From: an uncultured bacterium
GTDB lineage: Bacteria; Cyanobacteriota; Vampirovibrionia; Gastranaerophilales; Gastranaerophilaceae
Direction of reading: 5' to 3'
Assembly (NCBI GenBank): GCA_900550295.1
Contig: URRM01000001.1
Coordinates: 6,389 to 70,388, forward strand
Length of the DNA: 64,000 nucleotides
Shown here: positions 1-8,074 of the stretch, in pieces
Position numbering within the stretch: position 1 is the first letter of the stretch
How the letters are laid out: the number at the start of each line of letters is the position of its first letter
Notes under the pieces: generated by a model
What the model was told of the DNA's origin: nothing
The model's database searches: none
Seen by the model: the letters and a program-made list of their open reading frames with translations, nothing else
Program-made: the position numbers and the translations under genes

Positions 1-75
1 CAAGATTGTTCGAACATTCTTTGTTTTTTCTGTGTCAATAATTTGTCGTTTTAAGTAATCAGGTAATCTTTTCAT
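1..75 (-). CDS. lipA: Lipoyl synthase, N-terminal fragment cut by the window edge
   Basis: Lipoyl synthase is a radical-SAM enzyme that inserts two sulfurs into octanoyl groups on lipoyl domains. Only the first 25 codons lie in the window. They read MKRLPDYLKRQ followed by DTEKTKNVRTIL, which matches the usual start of bacterial LipA (R-L-P-x-W-L-K-R...TxxVR). The Fe-S cysteine motifs lie beyond the edge. Its ATG overlaps the stop of the upstream lpd gene in an ATGA arrangement, so translation is probably coupled. Pairing with dihydrolipoyl dehydrogenase fits a lipoate-dependent dehydrogenase pathway. The call rests on a short stretch but the neighbour supports it. Confidence 0.75.
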   Translation of the reverse strand, partial: MKRLPDYLKRQIIDTEKTKNVRTIL

Positions 76-1310
76 AGTGCTAAAATACTTTCATAAACAC
101 CTTCTGAGTATGTTGGGTGAGCAAAGCAAACTTTGTGTAAATCTTTAATTGAGATTTCATTTTGCATTGCAATTGCAAACTCATGAATCATTGCTGATGC
201 TTCTTTTGATATGATATGAGCGCCTATAATTTTATCATCATATGATAAAACTTTAATAAATCCGTCAATATCGTTGTCACAATGAGCTTTACCTAAAGTT
301 CTTACAGGTAAAACACTCTTTTTATAACTTCCTACCGGTAAATCTTGCTCGTTTGCACCTATCCATGCAATTTCAGGAATACCGTAAACTACACTCGGAA
401 TAAACACATTATCAAAAGGAGTATCCGACATCAAAGCTCTTGCCTGATACATTCCAAAATTAGCTAACATTAATTGTCCGCAAGCATCACCCAAGTAAAT
501 AACTTTGCCGTTTGCTACCGGTTTATTTGGAATTCTGCCGATTGCAACAAGTACAAAATCAGGTTCTAAAACTTCACCATTTGAAAGTGTTACTTTTTTA
601 TTTTCAATTTTTTCAACTGTTGTAGAAAGTTTCAAACCAATTTTACGCATTTTAAACATTCTTTCAACATATTTTGAAACTTCATCATCAGCAATTGAAA
701 GAACCTTGTTAGTTGCTTCAATAACAGTTACATCCACATCTATGTCTTTAAAAATTCTTGCCCATTCAATACCTTCAGCACCTGCACCAATAATTACAAC
801 GCTTTTTGGTGCTTCTTTCATTTCAAATAAATCATCCGAATTTAAAATAAATTCATGGTCATATTCTAAACATTTCAAAGCTTTTGGTTCAGAGCCTGTT
901 GCCATTATAATTTTTTCGCAAATATAAGTTTCACCATTTGCTTCAATTGTTTTTTCTGCAATAACCTTAGCTTCATCTTCAACAATTTGCACACCTTTTG
1001 ATTGCAAATTCTTTGTTAAAGCATTTCTTAGCATTTCAGTAACTTTATTTTTGCGCTCCATAACTTTTGCAAAATCAAATTTTACATCATTTGCTACAAT
1101 ACCAATATTTTCGGCATTTTTAACATCTTTATACAGTTCAGCCGAATGCATAATAGTTTTTGTTGGAATACAACCCTTGTTCAGGCAAACTCCGCCAATT
1201 TTATCTTTTTCAAAAAGTACAACTTTCAAGCCTTTTTCTGCTGCGAGTAAAGCAGCCGTAAAACCTGCAGGTCCTGAGCCTATAATCCCAAAATCAAATT
1301 TATTTTCCAT
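72..1310 (-). CDS. lpd: Dihydrolipoyl dehydrogenase (E3)
   Basis: FAD-dependent pyridine-nucleotide disulfide oxidoreductase that reoxidises dihydrolipoamide of 2-oxoacid dehydrogenase or glycine-cleavage complexes. The FAD-binding GSGPAG lies at residues 11-16, and the redox-active cysteine pair is C42 and C47 in GGVCLNKGCIPTK. An NAD-binding GAGAEG lies near residue 175, and the catalytic HPTYSE motif is near the C-terminus. At 412 aa it is shorter than the usual ~460-470, with loss in the central and interface loops, but all motifs are present. It follows alr by 9 bp and overlaps lipA by 4 bp, so it sits inside a minus-strand operon. The HPT-SE motif and lipA neighbour favour E3 over other family members. 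Confidence 0.9.
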   Translation of the reverse strand: MENKFDFGIIGSGPAGFTAALLAAEKGLKVVLFEKDKIGGVCLNKGCIPTKTIMHSAELYKDVKNAENIGIVANDVKFDFAKVMERKNKVTEMLRNALTKNLQSKGVQIVEDEAKVIAEKTIEANGETYICEKIIMATGSEPKALKCLEYDHEFILNSDDLFEMKEAPKSVVIIGAGAEGIEWARIFKDIDVDVTVIEATNKVLSIADDEVSKYVERMFKMRKIGLKLSTTVEKIENKKVTLSNGEVLEPDFVLVAIGRIPNKPVANGKVIYLGDACGQLMLANFGMYQARALMSDTPFDNVFIPSVVYGIPEIAWIGANEQDLPVGSYKKSVLPVRTLGKAHCDNDIDGFIKVLSYDDKIIGAHIISKEASAMIHEFAIAMQNEISIKDLHKVCFAHPTYSEGVYESILAL

Positions 1311-1319
1311 TTCAAATCC

Positions 1320-2444
1320 TTATCTTGTGTAAACTCTTGCAAGTCGAGCTTTCAAGTGGCAAATAATTTCGTAATGTATTGTACCCATTGCTTTTGCCCA
1401 ATCATCAATAGGTAATGTTTCGTCAAGTAAAGTGATTACGTCACCAACTTTTGCATCAACACCCGTAATATCAAACATCATTTGATCCATTGCAACATTA
1501 CCGACTTGTTTAACTTTTTGTCCGTTAATATGTCCATAAAATTTATTAGACATTAATCTTGGAATGCCGTCAGCATAACCTAGAGGAACTGTCGCTATTT
1601 TTGTAGGTTTATCAGCAACAAAAGTATGTCCGTAGCTTACACCGTCACCTTTTTCAATTTCATGAATGTGTATAATTCTTGTTTTAACTGACATTGCTTG
1701 TTTCAAATTAACATGTTGTGCCTCAGAAATTAAGTCAGGATATAATCCATACAAACCAATACCGCCACGAACCATATTATATGTGCATTTGTAGACATTG
1801 CTTGTAATAATACCGGCTGTATTCAAGATATGAAGCAACAAACCGTCAGTATTAATTTGAGAAATTACATCCTCCCAAATCGCTAGTTGTTGTTCTGTCT
1901 TTTCTTTAATTTCAGCATTCGCTAAGTGTGAGAAAATACCCTTTAAATCAATGCATTCCATTGATTGAACTTTTTTAATAAATTCAACTGCGTCTTTGTG
2001 AGAAACACCTATTCTGTTCATGCCTGTATCTAACTTAATATGAGCCTTTACAGGAATTTTTGTTCTTTCGTAAGTTTGAATACAAGATTCCAAGTGTTCT
2101 TCTGAAAAAATTGTAATAGTTAAATTGTTTTCAACAACCGTTGGTAATGCCCAAATTGGCGCTGCGCCAAGAATTAAAATTTCAGCGGTTACACCGTTTT
2201 CTCTTAAATTTAAAGCTTCATCAATTGAAGCAACACCAAACATATCTACACCTGATGCAAGCATTGTAGGAGCAAGCATTGCAGCACCGTGTCCGTAAGA
2301 ATCTGCCTTAACTACTGCTAAGAACTTTTTATCTTGCGGTACACATTTTTTTAATTCTTTAATATTGTTAGAAACGTTATCAATATTGACTTCTACCCAA
2401 GAATCTCTATGAGCGTTTACATTTGATGTCCTTGAAATTTTCAT
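1320..2444 (-). CDS. alr: Alanine racemase
   Basis: PLP-dependent interconversion of L- and D-alanine, supplying D-Ala for peptidoglycan. The PLP lysine lies in AVVKADSYGHGA near residue 45, and the second catalytic base, a tyrosine, is in SYGHTF in the C-terminal beta domain. Substrate and cofactor motifs (GMNRIGV, LGYADGIPR) are intact, and 374 aa is normal. It lies 14 bp after the MFS gene and 9 bp before lpd. No Shine-Dalgarno is visible. Instead TATACT sits 6 nt upstream of the ATG with TTGAAC 17 bp further up, so it may also be transcribed as a leaderless mRNA from its own promoter. Confidence 0.93.
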   Translation of the reverse strand: MKISRTSNVNAHRDSWVEVNIDNVSNNIKELKKCVPQDKKFLAVVKADSYGHGAAMLAPTMLASGVDMFGVASIDEALNLRENGVTAEILILGAAPIWALPTVVENNLTITIFSEEHLESCIQTYERTKIPVKAHIKLDTGMNRIGVSHKDAVEFIKKVQSMECIDLKGIFSHLANAEIKEKTEQQLAIWEDVISQINTDGLLLHILNTAGIITSNVYKCTYNMVRGGIGLYGLYPDLISEAQHVNLKQAMSVKTRIIHIHEIEKGDGVSYGHTFVADKPTKIATVPLGYADGIPRLMSNKFYGHINGQKVKQVGNVAMDQMMFDITGVDAKVGDVITLLDETLPIDDWAKAMGTIHYEIICHLKARLARVYTR

Positions 2445-2450
2445 AACTCA

Positions 2451-2479
2451 AGTATAGTCTATTTTTTTTCAATGTTCAA
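2451..2479 (-). promoter_or_regulatory. Leaderless-type promoter of alr
   Basis: On the minus strand TTGAAC (2479-2474), a 17-bp spacer and TATACT (2456-2451) are followed by 6 nt and the ATG. There is no ribosome-binding site. The -35 element overlaps the 3' end of the MFS gene. The spacing would place the transcript start at or next to the A of ATG. Confidence 0.5.
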
Positions 2480-3625
2480 GTATTTAACAAAATATGCACT
2501 GAAGGCCGGAATGAATCCTGCAATAAATAACATTTGCAAGATACCGAACTTTTGAGCCATAAAACCCATTCCGCTGAGTAATACACCTACTATACCCCAA
2601 CAAAATCCGTTTAAAAATCCGCCGATTATGCTTTTATATTGAGGCAATTCTTTTTGGGCAAGAACCATTGTAATCGGAGTTGCAAGCATTAAAATAAATG
2701 CCATTAATACAAAATCAATTAGTGCCAGTATTGGGAATTTTGCGTTAAAAAACACAAATATACACATTAAAACAGGCATTGACAACATTGATATATAAAT
2801 AATTCGTCTTGTTCCTACAACTTCTTCAACCTTTGGACTTACAAGTGAACCAATTCCACCTGCAAACATAAACCAGAATAATGCCATACCAATATACATT
2901 GGATCATGACCGTTTGCTTTCCACAAGAATGGCAACAAGATTGTACAACTGCTTGAAATTAATGCTTTCATAATAGAAATCAAAATCAAAATCAAAACTT
3001 GTTTATTTGTCAAAATTGTCTTGAATACTGCAACAATATCCTTTTTAGAACTTTCAATTTTATCTCTGTCTGAAATTTTAGGTACGCATACAAACATTAA
3101 AAGTGCTAAAACAACACCTACAATGATTAATAGAGGCATTTTTTCTAAACTCAAGTATTGAGTAATTGCAGCAGACAATAATGGTCCGAAAGAATATCCG
3201 ATTGAACCAAGGCTTAAAAATAAGCCCATATTTTTTGTGAAATCTTTTCTTGTAAATCTAATTACAAAACCGATACCTTGAGGGTGAAAAACACTTACAC
3301 CCAAACTACCCAGTATAATAAACAAGGCTAAAGTATAAACGTTATGCGCAACACCTGTCAACGGGAAAAATACTGTCGCAAAAACTAATCCCCAAAAAAT
3401 AAAGCTTCTTTTGGCAATGTTATCCGCAAAAAATCCGAAAATTGGTTGCAACAATTGAGAAAACAATTGTGACAAGCTCATTAAAAGCGCAGCAACACCC
3501 ATTGAAATACCTATTTTAGCTGCAATAAACGGCATAATCGGATGTAAAAATCCTGAATATGTATCTGTTGTAAAGTGCGCTGCAGACAACCACTTCACCG
3601 CTTTATTATATGGTGATTTTTTCAT
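2459..3625 (-). CDS. MFS transporter, fosmidomycin-resistance (Fsr)-like
   Basis: Twelve-helix inner-membrane major facilitator, 388 aa. The start HFTTDTYSGFLHPIMPF resembles the H-x-x-x-D-x-Y-x-x-F-L-x-x-x-P signature of Fsr-type drug exporters, and GVSVFHPQG at about residue 112 matches that family's conserved FHPEG-like motif. The cytoplasmic loop between helices 6 and 7 (KISDRDKIESSKKD) is charged as expected. The substrate cannot be read from the sequence. AGAGGAAATT before the ATG is a good ribosome-binding site. It lies between the AICARFT-like gene (34 bp) and alr (14 bp), in the same operon. Confidence 0.8.
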   Translation of the reverse strand: MKKSPYNKAVKWLSAAHFTTDTYSGFLHPIMPFIAAKIGISMGVAALLMSLSQLFSQLLQPIFGFFADNIAKRSFIFWGLVFATVFFPLTGVAHNVYTLALFIILGSLGVSVFHPQGIGFVIRFTRKDFTKNMGLFLSLGSIGYSFGPLLSAAITQYLSLEKMPLLIIVGVVLALLMFVCVPKISDRDKIESSKKDIVAVFKTILTNKQVLILILISIMKALISSSCTILLPFLWKANGHDPMYIGMALFWFMFAGGIGSLVSPKVEEVVGTRRIIYISMLSMPVLMCIFVFFNAKFPILALIDFVLMAFILMLATPITMVLAQKELPQYKSIIGGFLNGFCWGIVGVLLSGMGFMAQKFGILQMLFIAGFIPAFSAYFVKYLNIEKK

Positions 3626-3659
3626 AATTTCCTCTATTTTATTTTTATCTTAATTCCTA

Positions 3660-4589
3660 TTAACCTTTAAAGTGTTCAATACCAGTTGCAACTAATGCAA
3701 TTTCGTATTTATCACATTGTTCTATTAATTTTTTATCATTAATAGAACCTGCCGGTTCAATAATTAACGCAATTCTACCTCTTGCTGCCGCATGAATTAC
3801 ATCAACAGTTTCTATAGCTCTATCTGTTGCCATAACAGCATCTTTTGTGCTGTCACATGCTGTATCCATTGCACCTTCGCAAGATTCAACAAACGATGTT
3901 TCACCTTGTCCGATTGCCAGTGTTTTAAAATCTTTTGCCAAAACAACTACATCTGATTTTGCATATTTTGCAACTTTAAACGCAAAAATTGCATCTTCCA
4001 ATTGCTCTTGTTCAGGTTTCTTTTTTGTTAAAACTTTGAAAGTATCTTTATTAAAATCTGCTCTATCTGCATCTTGTTCCAAAACACCAAATGGAGTGAT
4101 TTTTAACTCTTGCGATACAGAAATTCTTACCTCATCAAAAGGTGTGTTGATTTTAATAACCTTCAAATTTTCGTTTTTCTTTAAAATTTCTAAAGCTTCT
4201 TTATCATATCCGCAAGCTAAAACAACTTCAAATTGGCTTTGGATAATTTTTTTTGCAGTTCTGTCATCAACAATTTTTGAAAAACCGATACAAGAACCAA
4301 TTGCACCAATCGGATTGCTATCAACTGCTTTTGCATAAGAATCAACTAAAGTCTTACCCAAAGCAACCGCACAAGGTAAACCGACTTTTGCCATTACTGT
4401 TGCAAAAACATCGTAAAATTCACTCAAAACATCAACTAAAACGCTCATGTTTAAGAAATTTTTGTATGTTAACTCGCCACCATTCAATTGTTCCCAATCA
4501 ATTGATCCTTCATTTTTATATAAACAAGCTGATTGTTGTCTGTTTTCACCTTGTTTAAAATCAATTATTCTTTCTAAATTATCTAACAT
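3660..4589 (-). CDS. Stand-alone AICAR transformylase-like protein with altered active site
   Basis: The 309-aa product aligns in order with the C-terminal AICAR formyltransferase domain of PurH: LNGGELTYKNF, SNPIGAIGS, EVVLACGYDKEALEILKKN, GQGETSFVES, ATDRAIETVD, PAGSINDKK and TGIEHFKG. The N-terminal IMP cyclohydrolase domain is absent, and 309 aa leaves no room for it. Several catalytic positions differ. The family K-H-A-N-P-C-G reads K68-V69-G-L-P-C-A, so the key histidine is Val; SNAIV is SDVVV; and the ASDAFFPF aromatic patch is ATDRAIET. AICAR transformylase activity is therefore doubtful, and a binding or regulatory role is inference. It is the first gene of the minus-strand operon running to lipA. 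Confidence 0.7.
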   Translation of the reverse strand: MLDNLERIIDFKQGENRQQSACLYKNEGSIDWEQLNGGELTYKNFLNMSVLVDVLSEFYDVFATVMAKVGLPCAVALGKTLVDSYAKAVDSNPIGAIGSCIGFSKIVDDRTAKKIIQSQFEVVLACGYDKEALEILKKNENLKVIKINTPFDEVRISVSQELKITPFGVLEQDADRADFNKDTFKVLTKKKPEQEQLEDAIFAFKVAKYAKSDVVVLAKDFKTLAIGQGETSFVESCEGAMDTACDSTKDAVMATDRAIETVDVIHAAARGRIALIIEPAGSINDKKLIEQCDKYEIALVATGIEHFKG

Positions 4590-4625
4590 CTTTATTTCCT
4601 TTTATTTATTAATTTTATCAGGGAA

Positions 4626-4634
4626 ATTATAGCA
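4626..4634 (-). promoter_or_regulatory. Extended -10 promoter of the AICARFT-like/alr/lpd/lipA operon
   Basis: The minus strand reads TGCTATAAT about 37 nt upstream of the first ATG (4589), a perfect TGn-TATAAT extended -10. No convincing -35 is present. AAGGA lies about 7 nt before the ATG as the ribosome-binding site, so this operon start has a conventional leader. Confidence 0.45.
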
Positions 4635-4653
4635 CAAAAAGATTATTTAGAAA

Positions 4654-5598
4654 TTATTTGCAAGAGGTTTGAGTTTCCCAATTTAGAATTTTACCATTAG
4701 GACATTTATAAGTATCACCAGTTAGAGTTGCCTTTAAGTAGTCCATATTATTGTTTAAAATTACCCAACCCAGTAAATCCATATAAGATAAATTTCCTGT
4801 ACTGCCACCACTAGAAAGATACTCAATTGCATAATTATTATTTTCATCATCAAATATACTAAATGTAAATAAATCAGAGCCTTCTTTTGTTTTACCTTTA
4901 TTTGGACCATCAATATCTACATATATCACAGACTGATCAAAAGACAATGATGTTCCATCGGCAAGAATCACATTATAGTAACCTGTATGAGAATCATCTA
5001 AATTAGATGCCATTTCACTACCATCATAATAATAAGCTTTAGATTTAGAAGCACATCCTGTAGATAATTTACAATTTTTTGATACCTTCATAAATTCAGT
5101 CATTCTCTCGCCGAAACGAGTACTTATATCTTCATAGTTAGTGAGTCCTGTAAACCATTCATCATATGGACCATAAACAGCTTGTGCACGCCCTAAAGCA
5201 TCTTGTAGGTTTGAATATAGTTTCTTTACTTTGGCTACTTTTTCTTTATCTGCAGTTGAAGAATTTAAGTTTGGAATAGTCAATGCCGCAACCACACCAA
5301 TTATACCCATTACAATTAGGGTTTCTGCAAGGGTGAACGCTAAGGCTTTGCAAAGGGGTAGAATCCCTCTTTTGTCATCCCGTGCTTGACACGGGATCTT
5401 GTCAACATGAGATTCTGAACCAAGTTCAGAATGACATTGTGGTTTATGGCTTAATTGGGTAAACAGTCTTTGGATTGCTTCGCTTACGCTCGCAATGACG
5501 TCTTGAGTCTTAAGTCCAAAAGTCGCTCTACTACTAGTGTTTACCCCCCCCCCGCAAAGTTGAAGGGCTTTATTTTCAATGTTTTTATCCATATTCAT
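4654..5598 (-). CDS. Type IV pseudopilin-like protein with a repeat-derived leader
   Basis: Residues 84-105 read CKALAFTLAET then LIVMGIIGVVAALTIPNL, a class III prepilin signal: cleavage between A87 and F88, Glu at +5, then a hydrophobic helix. The body is a pilin globular domain ending in a Cys-bracketed tail (KCPNGKILNWETQTSCK). The leader of about 87 residues is far longer than the usual 5-30. It encodes pieces such as VIASVSEAIQ and HSELGSESHVDKIPCQARDD, which are translations of dispersed palindromic repeats, and is preceded by a G10 run coding CGGGV. AGAGGT sits 6 nt before the second ATG (5592), which is the likelier start. Probably surface or secretion related; the partner genes are not in the window. 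Confidence 0.75.
   Translation of the reverse strand: MNMDKNIENKALQLCGGGVNTSSRATFGLKTQDVIASVSEAIQRLFTQLSHKPQCHSELGSESHVDKIPCQARDDKRGILPLCKALAFTLAETLIVMGIIGVVAALTIPNLNSSTADKEKVAKVKKLYSNLQDALGRAQAVYGPYDEWFTGLTNYEDISTRFGERMTEFMKVSKNCKLSTGCASKSKAYYYDGSEMASNLDDSHTGYYNVILADGTSLSFDQSVIYVDIDGPNKGKTKEGSDLFTFSIFDDENNNYAIEYLSSGGSTGNLSYMDLLGWVILNNNMDYLKATLTGDTYKCPNGKILNWETQTSCK
5374..5500. repeat. Three dispersed repeat units inside the pseudopilin leader
   Basis: Three modules occur in a row. One is gtcatcccgtgc-ttgacacgggat (5374-5398), a short inverted repeat around CCCGTG/CACGGG. The second is gagattctgaacc-aagttcagaatgaca (5409-5436), with arms TTCTGAAC/GTTCAGAA. The third is ggattgcttcgc-ttacgctcgcaatgac (5472-5499). 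Relatives of each lie in the next intergenic region and at 15982-16055. They keep an open frame through the pilin leader. Confidence 0.75.
5544..5553. repeat. Homopolymer C10 (G10 on the coding strand) tract
   Basis: Ten consecutive C residues, read on the coding minus strand as G10 within the codons for Cys-Gly-Gly-Gly-Val near residue 15 of the pseudopilin gene. A change of one or two bases would put the pilin frame out of register with its only visible ribosome-binding site. Runs of this length are known slip sites in phase-variable surface genes, though none is proven here. Confidence 0.6.
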
Positions 5599-6278
5599 AC
5601 CTCTTATTTATTCTTATTATGTTTCTTATTATAACATTCTTTGCTTGTTTCTTCAAGAGGGGTGGGTGAGGTTTGGATGGTTGGTAATATGTCGTAATGA
5701 CTTGAAATAAAACATACTGTCATCCCGTGCTACGACACGGGATCTTTTTTATACTCAATCGCTATTCAATAGATTCCGCATCAAGTTGACATAAAAGTAA
5801 ATGTTCTCCTCTAATGTCATGCTAAAGTGTTTAATGTGTGCAATACAAGAACAACTTAGTTATTCCGCATCTGATAAACATTTCAACTACGTATTAAAAC
5901 ATAATGTCATTGCGAGCGGAAGCGTGGCAATCCAAGATTTTTTTAGATTACTTCGTCGTTTCACTCCTCGTAATGACATTAAAATTGAATTGCCAACCCT
6001 CTAAACATCTAAACCTCCAAAAGCGCATTTGAACTGGTAAGATCCTGAATAAATGCGATTAATTTATTCTCTATTTAATCAATGTTTCAGGATGACATAG
6101 TATTGAAATTGTAACCCTAATGTCATACTGAACTCGTTTCAGCATCTCATTCTTACTAACTCCTGCCACACGGGGGACAGGCTCACAAGGCTCATACTTC
6201 GCCTGTTCGCTTTGTCAAAAAATTCAGGATGACATAAGGTTTAAACTTTTATCGGATAACTGATAAGATTCTTAATTT
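5599..6278. repeat. Repeat-rich intergenic region, no gene seen
   Basis: About 680 bp with no convincing gene; the longest plus-strand frame (5801-6004) is simply repeat translated. It holds a CCCGTG/CACGGG palindrome unit (5719-5751), and a block ttattccgcatctgataaac (from 5860) that continues to about 5910. Next is an imperfect inverted repeat 5906-5977 beginning gtcattgcgag and ending ctcgtaatgac. Last is a pair tgtcatactgaac (6120-6132) and ttcaggatgaca (6223-6234) bounding a ~115-bp unit. These look like small non-autonomous dispersed repeats; mobility is inferred only from copy number. Confidence 0.65.
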
Positions 6279-6758
6279 TTAGAACGGGCAGATTGTCAAG
6301 CGTTCTAAAAATCTTACGGCACGAGTTGGAAGATTTTCATCAGGATTGATTGAACCTACCAAAATTGTCTTTGTACCTGCTAATTTGCCTACTAAAATAT
6401 CTGTTAACGGTCTATCACCAATAACTACAACGTGTTTTGGTTCCATAAACAAACCTTTGATTATTTGCTTAACTGTTTTTGTGCAAGGTTTGTTTGCATG
6501 AAAATATGTTTTACAAGGTGCTTGGTGTTCAACTTTTTCAATATATTCTTGATTTTTATTGTTTGAAACAATACACATATAAAAATCTTTTTTAAATTGA
6601 TTAAACCAATCTATTGTCTTTCCTGAAAATTCACCTGTTTTTGATTGCATTGTTGTGCTGTCTAAATCGATTAACATAGCCTTAATGCCCATATCTTTAA
6701 GCATTTCCGGCGTAATATCGTAAATATTTTTTAAGTTTTTATCAGGACGTAAAATCAT
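6279..6758 (-). CDS. YqeG-family HAD phosphatase
   Basis: HAD superfamily IIIA protein of 159 aa, the normal YqeG length. Motif I is MLIDLDSTTM (DxDST, residues near 31), motif II is IVSNN, and the acidic motif is VIGDRPLTDILVGKLAG. Family members related to fungal and plant phosphatidylglycerophosphate phosphatases act on that lipid, so a role in phosphatidylglycerol synthesis is plausible; the bacterial substrate is inference. Its start overlaps the stop of the U32 peptidase by 17 bp, and CAAAGGAGAT provides a strong ribosome-binding site inside the upstream gene, so the two are co-expressed. Confidence 0.82.
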   Translation of the reverse strand: MILRPDKNLKNIYDITPEMLKDMGIKAMLIDLDSTTMQSKTGEFSGKTIDWFNQFKKDFYMCIVSNNKNQEYIEKVEHQAPCKTYFHANKPCTKTVKQIIKGLFMEPKHVVVIGDRPLTDILVGKLAGTKTILVGSINPDENLPTRAVRFLERLTICPF

Positions 6759-7989
6759 CGTTTTTTATCTCCTTTGTTCTTGCAAGAGCAAATTTATAAT
6801 TTTTTGGCGCTCGTTCAAATTTTATCCATAATTCATCATTTGTATTGGCAACTTCTAACTCTTCTTTTGTTTTGTCACTTACAATTTCAGTTGCCTTCGT
6901 AATATATTGCTCGTCAGGTGTAATAATTTCAATTTCCTGACCTTTTAAAAATTTATTTTTTGTTTTTACTAAGTAACTATCGTCTTTCTTATCCCAAAAT
7001 TCACACAAGAAATCAGCTCCCGCCAAACCTTTTGAAATATCATAGCTGTAACTTTCCGAATTGTTATTTCCCAAATAGAAACCTTGAGTATAACCTCTGT
7101 TTCCAACTTTTTTAAGTTCTAAGAAATATTTGTGCAAGTCATCAATTTTTCCTGCCATAACGTCATCAATAGCATTTCTATACGCCTTTGTTACGGCTGA
7201 AACATAATAAAGACTCTTTGTTCGACCTTCAATTTTTAATGAATCTACACCAGCTTCAATTAATTGAGGCAAGTATTCAACCAAACATAAATCTTTTGGG
7301 CTTAAAATGTGCGTACCACGTTCGTTTTGTTCAATTTCATAATATTGTCCCGGGCGAGTTTCTTCCAACAATTTGTAACTCCAACGGCAAGGTTGTGCAC
7401 AATTTCCGTGGTTTGCTTGTCTTTCACCTTTTGTCATATAATCACTCAATAAGCATCTTCCTGAGAATGAAACACATTGAGAACCGTGTACAAAAACTTC
7501 CAATTCCATATCAGGAACTTGTTTTTTAATTTCAGCAATATCTTTGATTGGTAACTCTCTTGCCAAAATCGCACGAGTTGCACCCATATCTTGCCAAAAT
7601 TTAACTGCCTCATAATTTAATGTATTTGTTTGTGTGCTTATATGAATCGGAATATCTGGCAAATGTCTTTTTACCAAACGTAAAACACCCATATCTGTTA
7701 AAATAATTGCATCAGGATTAGCATCTTTAATTCTATCCATAACGCTTTCAAGCAATTTAATATCATTGTTGAACGCAAAAATATTAAGTGTCAAATAAGC
7801 CTTTGCACCTAAATTTCTTGCCATATCTATTGCATCTTTAAGGTTTTCCATTGTAATTAATTCACCCTTACGCATAGCACGTAAGCTGAAATCTACAACA
7901 CCCAAATATACTGCATCTGCACCGTATGTAACTGCATATTTTAATTTTTCAATATTGCCTGCCGGCATTAATAATTCTGGTTTGTTCAT
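6742..7989 (-). CDS. U32 family peptidase-like protein (TrhP/YegQ type)
   Basis: 415-aa U32 protein. The TIM-barrel N-terminus reads PELLMPAGNIEKLKYAV and YGADAVYLG, with EVFVHGSQCVSFSGRC then NHGNCAQPCRWSY supplying the cluster-type cysteines of the family. Characterised homologues (TrhP) help make 5-hydroxyuridine at tRNA position 34 from prephenate, and others act in ubiquinone synthesis. A tRNA-modification role is likely, but the paralogue cannot be decided here. The start lacks a Shine-Dalgarno; TAAACT lies 6 nt before the ATG. It forms a two-gene unit with the YqeG-like phosphatase. Confidence 0.85.
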   Translation of the reverse strand: MNKPELLMPAGNIEKLKYAVTYGADAVYLGVVDFSLRAMRKGELITMENLKDAIDMARNLGAKAYLTLNIFAFNNDIKLLESVMDRIKDANPDAIILTDMGVLRLVKRHLPDIPIHISTQTNTLNYEAVKFWQDMGATRAILARELPIKDIAEIKKQVPDMELEVFVHGSQCVSFSGRCLLSDYMTKGERQANHGNCAQPCRWSYKLLEETRPGQYYEIEQNERGTHILSPKDLCLVEYLPQLIEAGVDSLKIEGRTKSLYYVSAVTKAYRNAIDDVMAGKIDDLHKYFLELKKVGNRGYTQGFYLGNNNSESYSYDISKGLAGADFLCEFWDKKDDSYLVKTKNKFLKGQEIEIITPDEQYITKATEIVSDKTKEELEVANTNDELWIKFERAPKNYKFALARTKEIKNDDFTS

Positions 7990-8074
7990 AAAAATAGTTT
8001 ACCCTAAACTAATCACCCGTGCAATGTGTATTTTTCAAAATTATATTAAAATCCCTGTATTAAAGGAGATATTT

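Noticed and set aside
505..1332. Plus-strand frames opposite lpd
   Set aside because: They lie wholly antisense to a well-supported enzyme and show no protein-like motifs.
5801..6004. 67-codon plus-strand frame in the repeat region
   Set aside because: It is the translation of dispersed repeats, has no ribosome site and breaks into known repeat modules.
5374..6236. CRISPR array
   Set aside because: The repeats are of several types, irregularly spaced and mostly palindromic units, without regular spacers.
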